42,382 bases of DNA from Pseudomonadota bacterium (GCA_017881245.1 JADGRC010000378.1:1-42382); one strand, 5' to 3'; counted from the stretch's first letter, positions 1 through 8,901 are shown. Notes: a model not told the origin generated them from the letters alone. Translations and numbers: made by a program.

Positions 1-220
1 CCACCGTCGCGCCGTCGCTGGCGCGCTCGGCGCGAAAGGCCGCACCGAAGCCCCCGAGACCGAGCAGCGATCGAATCGAATAGCCCTCCAGAAGGGGTGG
101 CGGTACCTCGAAAGGTGTGCTCGGGTCCGAGGGGGGCACCACGGCCGGCGGTGCCCCGTGTGTCGGGCAAGCCGGGTCGTCGTCCTTCAGGCGAATCCCG
201 CAGGTCGGACAGCGAACCAT
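1..220 (-). CDS. Ser/Thr protein kinase with N-terminal zinc ribbon (5' partial)
   Basis: The minus strand from ATG 220 reads MVRCPTCGIRLKDDDPACPT and continues off the window edge after 73 codons. The first 21 residues hold a C-P-T-C pair, a later Cys and a His (C4, C7, C18, H21), like a small zinc ribbon. A proline-rich linker follows, then L-L-E-G-Y-S-I and a glycine-rich loop G-L-G-G-F-G-A-A-F, which is the start of a Hanks-type kinase domain. Bacterial kinases of this family phosphorylate Ser/Thr on cytoplasmic partners. The catalytic lysine and everything after it lie outside the window, so activity cannot be judged. The gene is divergent from the helicase gene with 70 bp between starts. 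A TACAAT hexamer lies 8 nt before the ATG and no Shine-Dalgarno is visible. The family call is fairly sure; the role is unknown. Confidence 0.8.
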   Translation of the reverse strand, partial: MVRCPTCGIRLKDDDPACPTHGAPPAVVPPSDPSTPFEVPPPLLEGYSIRSLLGLGGFGAAFRAERASDGATV

Positions 221-228
221 CCCGAGCA

Positions 229-234
229 ATTGTA
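229..234 (-). promoter_or_regulatory. candidate -10 element, leaderless start of the zinc-ribbon kinase gene
   Basis: TACAAT on the minus strand matches the sigma-70 -10 consensus at 5 of 6 positions and ends 8 nt before ATG 220. No ribosome-binding sequence fits in the gap, so transcription would begin at or just before the start codon. No clear -35 was seen. Confidence 0.4.
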
Positions 235-290
235 TCTGGTTTTGGGCGAGCCGCTTCCGGAAAGCTCGATTCGATACAGTAGGGTCACCG

Positions 291-2939
291 ATGGACCTTC
301 TGCCAATCGACGCCCTGCTGCCCGAGATAGTCGAAGCGCTTCGCGGCGTCCCCGCCGTGGTCGTCGAGGCCCCGCCGGGCGCCGGAAAGACCACCCGCGT
401 ACCACGCGCGTTGCTGGACGCCGGCTTCGCGTCGACGGGCGAGATCGTCGTGCTGCAGCCACGACGGCTGCCCGCCCGCCTGGGCGCCGCCCGTGTCGCC
501 GCGGAGATCGGAGACGAGCCTGGGGGTACCGTGGGCTACACAGTGAGGTTCGAGGATGTCAGCGGCCCGCGAACGCGTATTCGGTTCATCACCGAGGGCA
601 TCTTGAACCGCCGGTTTCTGGGCGATCCGAATCTGCGCGGGGTATCGACGGTCGTCCTGGACGAGTTTCACGAGCGCCACCTGGCGGCCGACCTGGCGCT
701 GGCTTTGTTGCGGAGACTGCAACGAACCACCCGGCCGGACCTGAGGCTCTGCGTGATGTCGGCGACCTTGGATGCCGACCCGATCGTCCGGTTTTTGGAT
801 GACTGCCCACGCGTTCAAAGCGAGGGTCGAAGATTCGACGTGAGGATCCAACACGCGACCAAGGCCGACGATCGGCCGCTCCAGGTGCAGGTCACGGAGG
901 CCGTGAGGAAGATCCTGCGCGACGAGGCGACCGGTGACGTCCTGGTCTTCCTGCCCGGCAACGCCGACATTCGACGCTGCGAGGAGGCGCTGGCGCCCAT
1001 CGCAGCGTCGTCGAACTTGTTGGTGTTGCCCCTGCACGGTGATCTCACCCTGCCGTCGCAAGCACGGGCGGTGGCACCCGCCGCACGGCGCAAAGTGATC
1101 CTGTCGACGAACGTGGCCGAAACGTCGGTGACGATTGAGGGCGTGGTTGCCGTGGTGGATTCGGGGCTCGCGCGGATCGCGGGCCACTCATCCTGGACCG
1201 GACTTCCGACCCTCGCGCTGTCCAAGGTGAGTCAGGCCTCGGCCATTCAACGCGCGGGGCGAGCGGGGCGCACGCGGCCGGGCGTCGCCGTTCGCCTGTT
1301 CACCAGGGCCGATTTCGACGCGCGAAGGACCCACGATGTCCCCGAAATCGAGCGATCGGATCTAACGGAGTTGGTGCTGACCCTGCACGCGCTCGGTGTT
1401 GCTGATCCACATGACCTCGACTGGCTCACCGTGCCACCGCTCGGCGCGTTGAGGGCGGCGTCGGACTTGTTGCGGCGCCTGGGTGCTCTCGACGTGGGCG
1501 GGACCTTGACGGAGCGGGGCCGGCGGATGTTGCGCTTTCCCGCCCACCCGCGCCTGGCGCGGTTGCTGATTGAGGGCGAGGATCGCGGAGTTCCCCAAGA
1601 TGCGGCGACCTTGGCGGCGCTGCTCGGCGAGCGCGACCCTCGCCAGCGCGGCGGTCAACATATCCCGTCGGCATCCACGGGAAAAATCGACGGCGGCATC
1701 GACATAATCGCATTGCTGGAATTGTTCGACGCCGCCCGCGCCGCGCGCTTCTCGCCCGATCGGCTGCGATCATTGGGCCTGGATCCGCGGGCGACCCAGA
1801 TCGTCGAGCAAGCGCGACGGCAATTCGCGAACCTGGTGCAATCCACCCGAGGAGACGCCGGCGCAATCCCATCCGACCGAAGGGCCATGGATCAGGCATT
1901 GGGGCGCGCGGCGTTGGCGGGTTTTCCGGACCGCGTGGCGCGACGCCGCGAGGGTGGCTCTCGCGCCGTCATTTTGGCCGCGGGTGGAACCGCCGAGCTG
2001 GCCTACGAAGCCGACACGGATTTCATGGTCGCCCTCGACGCTGAGGAACGCACGACTGGACCGAGCCGCGGCGGCAACCCGGGACGGTCCGGGGGCGGCG
2101 CCGCCAGAGGCAATAGCGGCGGCGGCGGCATGAGCGGACGCGCAGAAACGACCGTCATACGCTTGGGCTGCGGAATCGATCCCGATTGGCTGGGCGATTT
2201 GGACAGCAACGATCTCCGCGCGTCCGAAACGCTCGAATTCGACGACAAGACCGAGCGTGTGGTTCGACGTTCGCGACTGACGTTCCAGGCCCTGACACTG
2301 GATGAGACGCTACGGCCCGCCGAGCCCGTGCCTGAGGTCGGCCGCATTCTCGCGGACGCCGCACTGGCGAGAGGAGTGGCCGCGTTCGACGAACCCGGCG
2401 CGTTGTCCACATTGGCCGCGCGCCTGGCCGTATTGTCCGAAATCGATCCCGCTTTGTCCCCGCCGACGCTCGACGACGCGACCCTGAAGGAAACGCTGAG
2501 CGCCGCCTGCGAAGGCCTGCGCAGCTTCGCCGATCTGCGCGAAGTGGGCATCGCGGCACGGATTGTGGGCGCGCTGGCGCCAAGCCTCCGATCTCGCTTG
2601 GCCAGCGACGCGCCGACCAACGTGACCCTGCCGGGCGGGCGCACCGTGCGCGTCAACTACCAGGCTGGTCAGCCCCCCTGGATCGCGTCGCGTCTGCAGG
2701 ATTTCTTCGGCATGGCGAAGGGCCCGACGATCGCGGCCGGGCGAATGCCCCTGACGTTGCATTTGCTGGCGCCCAACGGTCGCGCCGTTCAGGTCACCCG
2801 CGATCTGGACAGCTTTTGGCGCCAACACTATCCGCCCCTTCGCCGCGAGCTCGGCCGCCGCTACCCGCGACACTCCTGGCCCGAGGACGGACGCACGGCA
2901 AATCCCCCGCCTCCTTTGCCGCCACGGCGCGGACGGTAG
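291..2939 (+). CDS. hrpB: ATP-dependent RNA helicase, HrpB type
   Basis: This 882-residue protein is a DEAH-family (SF2) helicase. Walker A is P-P-G-A-G-K-T-T at residues 28-35. The DEAH-box variant is D-E-F-H-E-R, followed by S-A-T (motif III), S-T-N-V-A-E-T-S (motif V) and Q-R-A-G-R-A-G-R (motif VI). A helicase-associated domain and the C-terminal HrpB domain follow, and the length is close to the usual 800-850 residues. A Gly/Arg/Ser-rich low-complexity insert around 2050-2140 is unusual. Family members unwind RNA using ATP, but the physiological substrate of HrpB is poorly known. I chose ATG 291 because homology begins at once there; the frame stays open further upstream but overlaps the divergent kinase gene. 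A TACAGT hexamer at 275-280 is a possible -10. Confidence 0.93.
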   Translation: MDLLPIDALLPEIVEALRGVPAVVVEAPPGAGKTTRVPRALLDAGFASTGEIVVLQPRRLPARLGAARVAAEIGDEPGGTVGYTVRFEDVSGPRTRIRFITEGILNRRFLGDPNLRGVSTVVLDEFHERHLAADLALALLRRLQRTTRPDLRLCVMSATLDADPIVRFLDDCPRVQSEGRRFDVRIQHATKADDRPLQVQVTEAVRKILRDEATGDVLVFLPGNADIRRCEEALAPIAASSNLLVLPLHGDLTLPSQARAVAPAARRKVILSTNVAETSVTIEGVVAVVDSGLARIAGHSSWTGLPTLALSKVSQASAIQRAGRAGRTRPGVAVRLFTRADFDARRTHDVPEIERSDLTELVLTLHALGVADPHDLDWLTVPPLGALRAASDLLRRLGALDVGGTLTERGRRMLRFPAHPRLARLLIEGEDRGVPQDAATLAALLGERDPRQRGGQHIPSASTGKIDGGIDIIALLELFDAARAARFSPDRLRSLGLDPRATQIVEQARRQFANLVQSTRGDAGAIPSDRRAMDQALGRAALAGFPDRVARRREGGSRAVILAAGGTAELAYEADTDFMVALDAEERTTGPSRGGNPGRSGGGAARGNSGGGGMSGRAETTVIRLGCGIDPDWLGDLDSNDLRASETLEFDDKTERVVRRSRLTFQALTLDETLRPAEPVPEVGRILADAALARGVAAFDEPGALSTLAARLAVLSEIDPALSPPTLDDATLKETLSAACEGLRSFADLREVGIAARIVGALAPSLRSRLASDAPTNVTLPGGRTVRVNYQAGQPPWIASRLQDFFGMAKGPTIAAGRMPLTLHLLAPNGRAVQVTRDLDSFWRQHYPPLRRELGRRYPRHSWPEDGRTANPPPPLPPRRGR

Positions 2940-2953
2940 GAAACACGATGTGG

Positions 2954-2963
2954 GTGACGTCAC
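2954..2963. other. 10-bp palindrome GTGACGTCAC
   Basis: A perfect 10-bp palindrome lies between the helicase stop codon and the toxin-antitoxin genes, about 80 bp upstream of the antitoxin start. It could bind a dimeric regulator, but nothing else supports this. Confidence 0.25.
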
Positions 2964-3015
2964 AGGGCTCAGGAGGGGTAAACTTCGAAATCGTCGGGGG
3001 GGCGGGATGCAGTAG

Positions 3016-3036
3016 TATCCTACCGGGAGTAGGATA
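3016..3036. promoter_or_regulatory. perfect inverted repeat, candidate autoregulatory operator of the toxin-antitoxin operon
   Basis: TATCCTAC, a 5-nt spacer CGGGA, then GTAGGATA form a perfect 8-bp inverted repeat ending 5 nt before the antitoxin ATG. The right arm contains TAGGAT (3030-3035), a TANNNT-type -10 placed 6 nt before the start codon. Antitoxins of the ribbon-helix-helix class commonly bind such dyads over their own promoter. As RNA it would form a hairpin abutting the start codon, an alternative reading. Confidence 0.6.
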
Positions 3037-3041
3037 GATTC

Positions 3042-3353
3042 ATGAATCGGCTCGCCGTTCCCGATCGCCCCGCTCGTGCTCGAGCTGCTCGCCAACGCCG
3101 CCGTCCTTCCACGGCGTCCGCCGGCCGAGGGCGCGTTACAAAGATTTCGATCACCGTGGATACAAAGGTCCTACAAGACCTCAAAGACGTCGCCCGACGC
3201 GCCCGCCGCACACTGAGCGCCGAGGTTAGCGATGCGCTGGCCCGCGACCTGCGACAGCGAAGTTTGCGCAATGTGATTCAGGAGTTCGAGACCGAGCATG
3301 GTGCCATCACCGATGACGAGCTGGCCGCGGCGCGGGCAGCATGGCGGGGTTGA
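3042..3353 (+). CDS. Antitoxin of a PIN-toxin module (ribbon-helix-helix-like)
   Basis: The 103-residue protein has a strand-helix-helix segment at about residues 33-70 (K-I-S-I-T-V-D-T-K-V-L-Q-D-L-K) that fits a ribbon-helix-helix DNA-binding fold. Its acidic tail, ending D-D-E-L-A-A-A-R-A-A-W, is typical of the part that wraps the toxin. It should bind the operon promoter as a dimer and neutralise the PIN nuclease encoded immediately downstream, with which it overlaps by 13 nt. The start at ATG 3042 is the only good one, because residue V32 before the fold is encoded by GTT. This leaves an unusual Arg/Ala-rich N-terminal extension of about 30 residues. The family assignment rests on pattern and context. 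Confidence 0.75.
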   Translation: MNRLAVPDRPARARAARQRRRPSTASAGRGRVTKISITVDTKVLQDLKDVARRARRTLSAEVSDALARDLRQRSLRNVIQEFETEHGAITDDELAAARAAWRG

Positions 3354-3721
3354 CGCTGGACAGCGGCGCGCTGATCGCATTCGAACGGGGCGATCGGCGT
3401 CTCATGGCCCATCTCAAGGAAGCCGAGCAGCGCGGCTGTACGCTGACGGTGCCAACAGCGGTGGTCGCGGAGGTGTGGCGGGGTGGGCCGCGCGCCGCGC
3501 GAATCGCACGCCTTCTCGAAGCGTGCGTCATCGAGCCTCTGCACGACCAGCTGGCGCGCACAGCCGGAAAATCCGTGGGTGAGGTCAAGGGCGCGGGTGT
3601 GATCGACGCGGTCGTCGTGGCGTCGGCGGCTGCCCGCCGTGATCGGATCCTGACATCGGACCCTGACGATCTGGAGCGGCTGCAGCGTCGTTTTCCCCAG
3701 GTCCTGATTGTTTCGATCTAG
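3341..3721 (+). CDS. PIN-domain ribonuclease toxin, VapC-like
   Basis: The 126-residue protein has the length and acidic pattern of VapC toxins. D7 lies in L-T-L-D-S-G-A-L-I, a conserved Glu in V-V-A-E-V-W, an Asp in G-V-I-D-A-V-V-V-A and another in L-T-S-D-P-D-D. These four acidic positions normally hold Mg2+ or Mn2+ for single-strand RNA cleavage. Known VapC proteins cut tRNA or rRNA, but the target here cannot be predicted. The ATG lies within the last codons of the antitoxin gene, a typical translationally coupled arrangement. Confidence 0.85.
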   Translation: MAGLTLDSGALIAFERGDRRLMAHLKEAEQRGCTLTVPTAVVAEVWRGGPRAARIARLLEACVIEPLHDQLARTAGKSVGEVKGAGVIDAVVVASAAARRDRILTSDPDDLERLQRRFPQVLIVSI

Positions 3722-3820
3722 TGGATCCACCTCGGCGACCCACGAAATCTCTCAACCGCTCTTCCGGAACATCCAGCCCGTGCACATCCCGCCGGACAGA
3801 TTGTGACAAGATGCACGGCA

Positions 3821-4639
3821 ATGTCGCTCGCAAACAAGACCTTATTCATCACGGGCGGCAGCCGCGGCATCGGCCGGGCCATCGCGCTGCGCGCGGCCCG
3901 CGACGGCGCCAACGTCGCGGTCGTCGGCAAGACCGCGACCCCCATTCCGAAACTACCCGGAACAGTTCACGACGTGGTCGCCGAAATTCAATCGGCGGGA
4001 GGTCGTGGTCTTGCGTGCATCTGCGATATTCGTTTCGAGGATCAAGTTCTGGCCGCGGTCGCGAAGACGGTCGAGACATTCGGCGCCATCGATATTCTCG
4101 TGAACAACGCCAGCGCCATCAGCCTCACGGGGACGCTGGATACCGACATGAAACGGTACGATCTGATGCACCAAATCAACACGCGCGGGACGTTCTTATG
4201 TTCGAAAGCGTGCCTGCCCGCCCTGTCACTCGCGCCCAATCCGCACATCTTGATGCTTTCTCCGCCGCCAACCTTGGAACCCAAGTGGTTCGCGCCTCAT
4301 TTGGCCTACACCATGGCGAAATATGGCATGAGCCTGTGTGTCCTCGGCCTGGCCGAAGAATTCAAGGATGCCTGCGTCGCCGTGAATGCGCTCTGGCCGC
4401 GCACCGTGATCGCCACGGCGGCGGTTCAGAATCTGCTGGGCGGCGACGCGAGCACGGCGCGAGCACGGCATCCAGACATCGTCGCCGACGCGGCCCACGT
4501 GATCTTGTCGCGACCGAGCCGGCAGTACACCGGGCACTTCTTCATCGACGAAGACGTACTGCGGTCGGAAGGCATCACGAACCTCGACCGCTACGCGAAC
4601 GTTCCGGAACACGATCTCTTACCTGATTTGTTCTTGTGA
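3821..4639 (+). CDS. Short-chain dehydrogenase/reductase (HSDL2-like)
   Basis: This 272-residue NAD(P)-dependent oxidoreductase has the SDR cofactor motif T-G-G-S-R-G-I-G (residues 11-18), N-N-A-S at 95-98 and the catalytic set S147, Y163 and K167 (Y-T-M-A-K). The middle region (M-L-S-P-P-P, then A-Y-T-M-A-K-Y-G-M-S) and the P-D-I-V-A-D-A-A-H motif resemble the HSDL2-like branch of large-substrate SDRs, but the substrate is not known. Met at 3821 was taken as start because M-S-L-A-N-K-T-L-F-I-T-G is the normal N-terminus; an in-frame ATG at 3803 is also possible. No Shine-Dalgarno or close -10 is evident. Confidence 0.88.
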   Translation: MSLANKTLFITGGSRGIGRAIALRAARDGANVAVVGKTATPIPKLPGTVHDVVAEIQSAGGRGLACICDIRFEDQVLAAVAKTVETFGAIDILVNNASAISLTGTLDTDMKRYDLMHQINTRGTFLCSKACLPALSLAPNPHILMLSPPPTLEPKWFAPHLAYTMAKYGMSLCVLGLAEEFKDACVAVNALWPRTVIATAAVQNLLGGDASTARARHPDIVADAAHVILSRPSRQYTGHFFIDEDVLRSEGITNLDRYANVPEHDLLPDLFL

Positions 4640-4723
4640 TCGTGTACCCGCGGCGGAGCAGCCTTTCGCCGAAGACCCGAAGAGAGATAATTGTTCGAGA
4701 CCGCGTGGGCCTTCGGGTCGGCC

Positions 4724-4729
4724 TATACT
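4724..4729 (+). promoter_or_regulatory. candidate -10 element upstream of pepP
   Basis: TATACT matches the -10 consensus at 5 of 6 positions and ends 9 nt before ATG 4739. There is no Shine-Dalgarno in the gap and no -35 at the usual distance. A leaderless or near-leaderless transcript would result. Confidence 0.4.
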
Positions 4730-4738
4730 TGTTCAAGC

Positions 4739-6124
4739 ATGCAACGCCCTTCCCCCACCCTGCCCCGGGACGCCCTGGCGCGCCGTCGCGAGGCCTTGAT
4801 CGCGGCGCTCGGCGATCAGCCGGCATTGTTGGTCGCCGGAATGTCACGTCCGCGCAATTACCTGGCGAACACCTACCCCTTTCGACCTCACAGCCATTTC
4901 CTGTACTTTTTTGGATGGGGCACACCTGGAGCGGTCGCCTTGTTCGACGACGGGCAGGCGACGGTGTACGTACCTTGCGCGAGCTCGGACGACGCGCTCT
5001 GGTCGGGGCCCCCGGTCGATCTTTCGGAACTCGCGACGGCATTGGGCGTCAGAACCGCGACGCTTGATGCACTGGAAAACTGCCTCCAGCAACGAGGCGT
5101 CGCGACGCTTCCCGCCGTCGACGCGGAAACCAGGGGCCAGCAGTCTTCCCTGCTGGGACGTCCCATCGTCGCTGGCCAGCTGCATGGCAGCGACGCCGCT
5201 CTGGCCGACGCCATCATCGAGCTGCGGCTACGTCACGACGAAGCCGCGGTCGCGGAGCTGCGATTGGCGGCTGATGCAACCGCCGCGGCCCACGAGGCGG
5301 GAATGCGTGCGACACATCCTGGGATCCGCGAAGGTGCCGTACGCGCGGCGATGGAGGCGACATTGATCGCGCGCGACTGCGCCACGGCGTACGGATCGAT
5401 CGTGACGGTTCACGGCGAAATCCTGCACAATGAAAGCCACCACAACATCCTGGACGTGAACGATATGTTGCTGGCGGACGTGGGCGCGGAGACCCCCGGA
5501 GGTTGGGCCGGGGACGTGACCAGAACCTGGCCGGTAGGCGGAACGTTCTCGTCCGTACAGTCGGACATCTACGATGTCGTGTTGACCGCGCAGCGGGCCG
5601 CCATCGCCGCCGTGCGACCGGGAGCGCGTTATCGCGACATTCACATGTTGGCCACGCAGACCCTGGCGGCCGGTCTACGAGATCTGGGCGTGCTCAAAGG
5701 CGATCCGGTCGAGCGCGCGCATGACGGCACAGCCGCATTACTGTTCCCGCACGGAGTGGGGCACCTGCTGGGCCTCGACGTCCATGACATGGAGGACCTC
5801 GGTGACCGCGCCGGATACGCACCCGGCAGGCGGCGCGCGCCGGAGGCGGGATTGCGCTATCTGCGCCTCGATCGTGATCTGGTGGCGGGGATGGCCGTGA
5901 CGATCGAACCCGGAATCTACTTCGTGCCTGCCATCCTCGACGATGGGAACGTCCGCCGCGACACGGCCGGCCGCATCGATTGGGCGCGCCTCGATGGCTA
6001 TCGACGAATTCGCGGAATTCGCATCGAAGACGACGTGCTGGTGGCCGCAAGTGGTGCCGATGTCCTGACCGCCGCCATTCCGAAAGACCGAAACAATATT
6101 GAAACAGTTCTGGCGAAGCGCTGA
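4739..6124 (+). CDS. pepP: Xaa-Pro aminopeptidase (M24B)
   Basis: The 461-residue cytoplasmic metalloprotease should release N-terminal residues that precede proline. Residues 1-160 form the N-terminal domain of the family (Y-L-A-N-T-Y-P-F-R-P-H-S-H-F-L-Y-F-F-G). The pita-bread catalytic domain follows. The metal ligands are visible: D247 in L-A-D-V-G-A-E, D259 in A-G-D-V-T-R-T-W, His in G-V-G-H-L-L-G-L, Glu in T-I-E-P-G-I-Y-F and Glu in R-I-E-D-D-V-L-V. H-D-M-E follows the GVGH motif as in PepP. Length is typical. The frame stays open upstream to 4691, but ATG 4739 begins family-like sequence. Confidence 0.92.
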   Translation: MQRPSPTLPRDALARRREALIAALGDQPALLVAGMSRPRNYLANTYPFRPHSHFLYFFGWGTPGAVALFDDGQATVYVPCASSDDALWSGPPVDLSELATALGVRTATLDALENCLQQRGVATLPAVDAETRGQQSSLLGRPIVAGQLHGSDAALADAIIELRLRHDEAAVAELRLAADATAAAHEAGMRATHPGIREGAVRAAMEATLIARDCATAYGSIVTVHGEILHNESHHNILDVNDMLLADVGAETPGGWAGDVTRTWPVGGTFSSVQSDIYDVVLTAQRAAIAAVRPGARYRDIHMLATQTLAAGLRDLGVLKGDPVERAHDGTAALLFPHGVGHLLGLDVHDMEDLGDRAGYAPGRRRAPEAGLRYLRLDRDLVAGMAVTIEPGIYFVPAILDDGNVRRDTAGRIDWARLDGYRRIRGIRIEDDVLVAASGADVLTAAIPKDRNNIETVLAKR

Positions 6125-6140
6125 ATGGCCGACAAAAAAC

Positions 6141-6170
6141 TTGGCAGTGCAAAATCGTCGGTTCTATATA
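6141..6170 (+). promoter_or_regulatory. candidate sigma-70 promoter of the DUF2934 gene
   Basis: TTGGCA (6141-6146), 18 nt, then TATATA (6165-6170). The start codon follows only 6 nt after the -10, so the mRNA would be leaderless. Confidence 0.5.
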
Positions 6171-6176
6171 GGCAAT

Positions 6177-6398
6177 ATGAACAACACGGGGCGTAAAACG
6201 GTGAAGGGGCGCGCCACCTCGGCACCAATGTTGGCGAAGGCGACAACCACGAAGAGTCAGGGGAGCAAGGACATTAGGTCCCCCGTCACACGAGAGGACA
6301 TCGCGCGGCGTTCCTACGAGCTCTTCCTGGAACGCGGCGGCGAGCACGGCCACGACGTGGAACACTGGATCCAGGCCGAGCGCGATCTCGGCGTGTAG
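6177..6398 (+). CDS. Small DUF2934 protein
   Basis: The 73-residue product ends with the DUF2934 signature: R-E-D-I-A-R-R-S-Y-E-L-F-L-E-R-G-G-E, then H-D-V-E-H-W-I-Q-A-E-R-D-L. The first 40 residues are basic and Thr/Ser/Lys-rich. DUF2934 proteins are short, widespread in Proteobacteria and of unknown function. The ATG at 6177 sits 6 nt after a TATATA box, which argues against the in-frame ATG at 6099 inside pepP. It appears to be a one-gene unit. Confidence 0.8.
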   Translation: MNNTGRKTVKGRATSAPMLAKATTTKSQGSKDIRSPVTREDIARRSYELFLERGGEHGHDVEHWIQAERDLGV

Positions 6399-6515
6399 AC
6401 CACGCGGGCCCGAGCCGCGCCGTCTCGCGGGAGCCGCATATCGCGACCGGAAGAAACTGGGTTCGCTCGTGCGAATTCTGCGAAACGGTTGTGCGTGAAA
6501 AAAGAGGACGGTCGC

Positions 6516-7760
6516 TCAGCCGCGCCAGGCGGATAGGACCAAACACGCGTTAGTTCCGCCGAATCCGTAGCTGTTGGTCAGTACGTGCTGCACGCGGAGC
6601 TCGCGAGCGGTGTTCGGCACGTAGTCGAGATCGCAGTCGGGGTCGGGCGTCGTGTAGTTGATGGTGGGGGGAATCGCCCCCCGCGACAGCACCAGAGCGC
6701 AGATCCCGGTCTCGACGCCGCCCGCTGCACCCAACATGTGGCCGGTCATCGATTTGGTCGAACTGATCATGACCGTTCGCGCGGCGTCGCCGAAGACCTT
6801 CTTGATCGCGAGCGTCTCGTTGCTGTCGTTCATTTTCGTCGACGTACCGTGGGCGTTGATGTACCCAATGTCGCCTGGTGTCAACTTGGCGTCTTTCAAG
6901 GCCAACTTCATGCAGCGTTGCGCACCCTCGCCCTCGGGGGCCGGCGCGGTGATGTGGTACGCGTCCGCGTTCGCCGCGTACCCGGTCAGCTCGGCATAGA
7001 TCTTCGCGCCACGACTTTTGGCGTGTTCCAGCTCCTCGATGATCACGATGCCGGCGCCCTCCGCGATGACGAATCCATCGCGATCGCGATCGAACGGGCG
7101 CGACGCTCCTGCTGGATCGTCGTTTCTGGTCGATAGTGCGCGCATGCTGTTGAAGCCACCGACGCCCAACGGGCTGACCGTCGCCTCGGTCCCCCCGCAG
7201 ATCATCGCATCGGCGTCCCCCCTTTCGATGGCGCGCATCGCCTCCCCGATCGCATGCGCACCGGTGGAACAGGCGGATACGTGCGAAAAATTTGGACCCT
7301 TCGCCCCAAACCGAATCGAGATCTGCCCCGGGGCCAGGTTGACGATGATCATCGGCACGAAGAAGGGCGAGATGCCGTGACGCGGGCCTTTCTGCGCCAT
7401 CGTGCTGCACGCCGCCTCGATGCTGCTGACGCCGCCAAGACCCGCGCCGACATAGCAACCCACGCGCTCGGCGAACTCGCCCTCGATCTTCAGGCCCGAG
7501 TCCTCCATGGCGAGCGTCGCGGCCGCGACCCCATATTGAATGAACCGGTCGATGTTCCTCGCCTCGCGCGAGGTAATCCACCGCGTGACGTCGAAGTTCT
7601 TGACCTCGCCCGCGAAGTGCGTCGCGAAATTCGCGTGATCAAAATGAGTGATCTGCGCAATCCCGGACTTGCCGCCAAGGAGTGCCTGCCACGTATCCTC
7701 CGTGCCGATGGCGAGCGGAGTCACGAGCCCGATTCCGGTTAGGACGACCCGTCTGGCCAT
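6516..7760 (-). CDS. fabF: 3-oxoacyl-ACP synthase II
   Basis: The 414-residue condensing enzyme elongates acyl-ACP with malonyl-ACP in the cytoplasm. The catalytic Cys is C164 in [10 protein letters not shown]. The two active-site His lie in N-A-H-G-T-S-T and [11 protein letters not shown]. The C-terminal S-Y-G-F-G-G-T-N-A glycine loop is present, so the enzyme is complete. It is the last gene of the fatty-acid operon, 82 nt after acpP. FabF normally makes cis-vaccenoyl chains and tunes membrane fluidity; that is family knowledge. Confidence 0.96.
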   Translation of the reverse strand: MARRVVLTGIGLVTPLAIGTEDTWQALLGGKSGIAQITHFDHANFATHFAGEVKNFDVTRWITSREARNIDRFIQYGVAAATLAMEDSGLKIEGEFAERVGCYVGAGLGGVSSIEAACSTMAQKGPRHGISPFFVPMIIVNLAPGQISIRFGAKGPNFSHVSACSTGAHAIGEAMRAIERGDADAMICGGTEATVSPLGVGGFNSMRALSTRNDDPAGASRPFDRDRDGFVIAEGAGIVIIEELEHAKSRGAKIYAELTGYAANADAYHITAPAPEGEGAQRCMKLALKDAKLTPGDIGYINAHGTSTKMNDSNETLAIKKVFGDAARTVMISSTKSMTGHMLGAAGGVETGICALVLSRGAIPPTINYTTPDPDCDLDYVPNTARELRVQHVLTNSYGFGGTNACLVLSAWRG

Positions 7761-7842
7761 GGACTATCTTTCATGAGCTGTCGTCATCATGACTTGGGGG
7801 GATGATTGACCGCACATCCTGTCGGATGGACAGGGCGTGCGA

Positions 7843-8082
7843 CTACTTGGCGTGTGACTTGATGTAGTTCATGACGTCGCCCACTGTTTTGATTTTCTCG
7901 GTGTCCTCGTCAGGAATTTCGATCTTGAAAGACTCCTCCAGCGCCAGGACCAACTCGACGACGGCCAGCGAATCGGCCTTCAGATCGTCGGCGAATGACG
8001 CCTCTGGTTTCACCTTGTCCGGCGTAACTTCCAACTGTTCCACGATAATTTTGCGAACGCGATCTTCAACGTTGTCTGCCAT
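7843..8082 (-). CDS. acpP: Acyl carrier protein
   Basis: The 79-residue acidic protein carries the phosphopantetheine site D-S-L with the attachment serine at S38 ([11 protein letters not shown]). It shuttles growing acyl chains between the Fab enzymes. The site is D-S-L-A-V-V rather than the E. coli D-S-L-D-T-V. A Shine-Dalgarno AGAGGAAAA precedes the ATG. It lies between fabG and fabF, the common order. Confidence 0.96.
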   Translation of the reverse strand: MADNVEDRVRKIIVEQLEVTPDKVKPEASFADDLKADSLAVVELVLALEESFKIEIPDEDTEKIKTVGDVMNYIKSHAK

Positions 8083-8148
8083 TTTTCCTCTTCTTTCGAG
8101 CGGGTGCGGGTGAAAAACTGGGTTCCCCCCCGGGGTCGGCGGCGTACC

Positions 8149-8901
8149 TTACATTAAGAGTCCGCCGTTGACCCGCAAAACTTCACCTGTGATATACGAC
8201 GCAGCGGGCCCGGCCAGATAAGCCACGGCGGCCGCGACGTCCTCCGGACGGCCCACGCGCCCGAGGGGAATGGCCTTGAGCAGCTCAGCGCGGCGGTCAG
8301 CGGGCAATTCGCTATTGGTCATATCGGTGTCGATGTAACCCGGCGACACGGCGTTTACCGTGATGCCCCGCGACGCGTACTCACGCGCCCACGTCTTGGT
8401 CAACCCGATGACGGCCGCCTTCGCGGCGACATACGGTGCTTGTCCCGCCGAGCCCGTCTCCGCGGTGATTGACGTGATGTTGATGATGCGTCCCAGGTCC
8501 TTGGCCTTCAACAACGCCCGCAGGGCCGAGCGGGTGCAGTTGAAAGTGCCGGTCAAATTGACGTCCAACGATCGTTTCCATTCGGCGTCCTTGGCAGTCA
8601 AGGTCAATCCATTGACGGCGACACCGGCGTTGTTCACCAGGATGTGCAGGCCGCCCTCTGACGCCACGATTTCCTTGATCGCGGCGTCCACCGCGGCCGA
8701 ATCGGAGACGTCGAATCTCTTGAGCGCGGCGACGCCGCCCACGGCCGCCACCGCCGCGGCCGTCTCGTTCGCCGCCGCTTCATTCGCCGTGTAGTTCACC
8801 ACCACGCGGGCACCCTTCCCGCCGAGCGCGACGGCGATGGCGCGGCCAATGCCACGCGATCCACCCGTCACCAACGCTACCCTTCCTTCCAGCTCACGCA
8901 T
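8149..8901 (-). CDS. fabG: 3-oxoacyl-ACP reductase
   Basis: The 250-residue NADPH-dependent SDR carries out the first reduction of the elongation cycle. The cofactor motif is T-G-G-S-R-G-I-G (12-19), N-N-A-G follows at 90-93, and the catalytic triad is S144, Y157 and K161. The end V-N-G-G-L-L-M is typical of FabG. A strong Shine-Dalgarno (AAGGAGAGG) precedes the ATG, and the start overlaps the fabD end by 8 nt. Context makes the ACP substrate secure. Confidence 0.95.
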   Translation of the reverse strand: MRELEGRVALVTGGSRGIGRAIAVALGGKGARVVVNYTANEAAANETAAAVAAVGGVAALKRFDVSDSAAVDAAIKEIVASEGGLHILVNNAGVAVNGLTLTAKDAEWKRSLDVNLTGTFNCTRSALRALLKAKDLGRIINITSITAETGSAGQAPYVAAKAAVIGLTKTWAREYASRGITVNAVSPGYIDTDMTNSELPADRRAELLKAIPLGRVGRPEDVAAAVAYLAGPAASYITGEVLRVNGGLLM

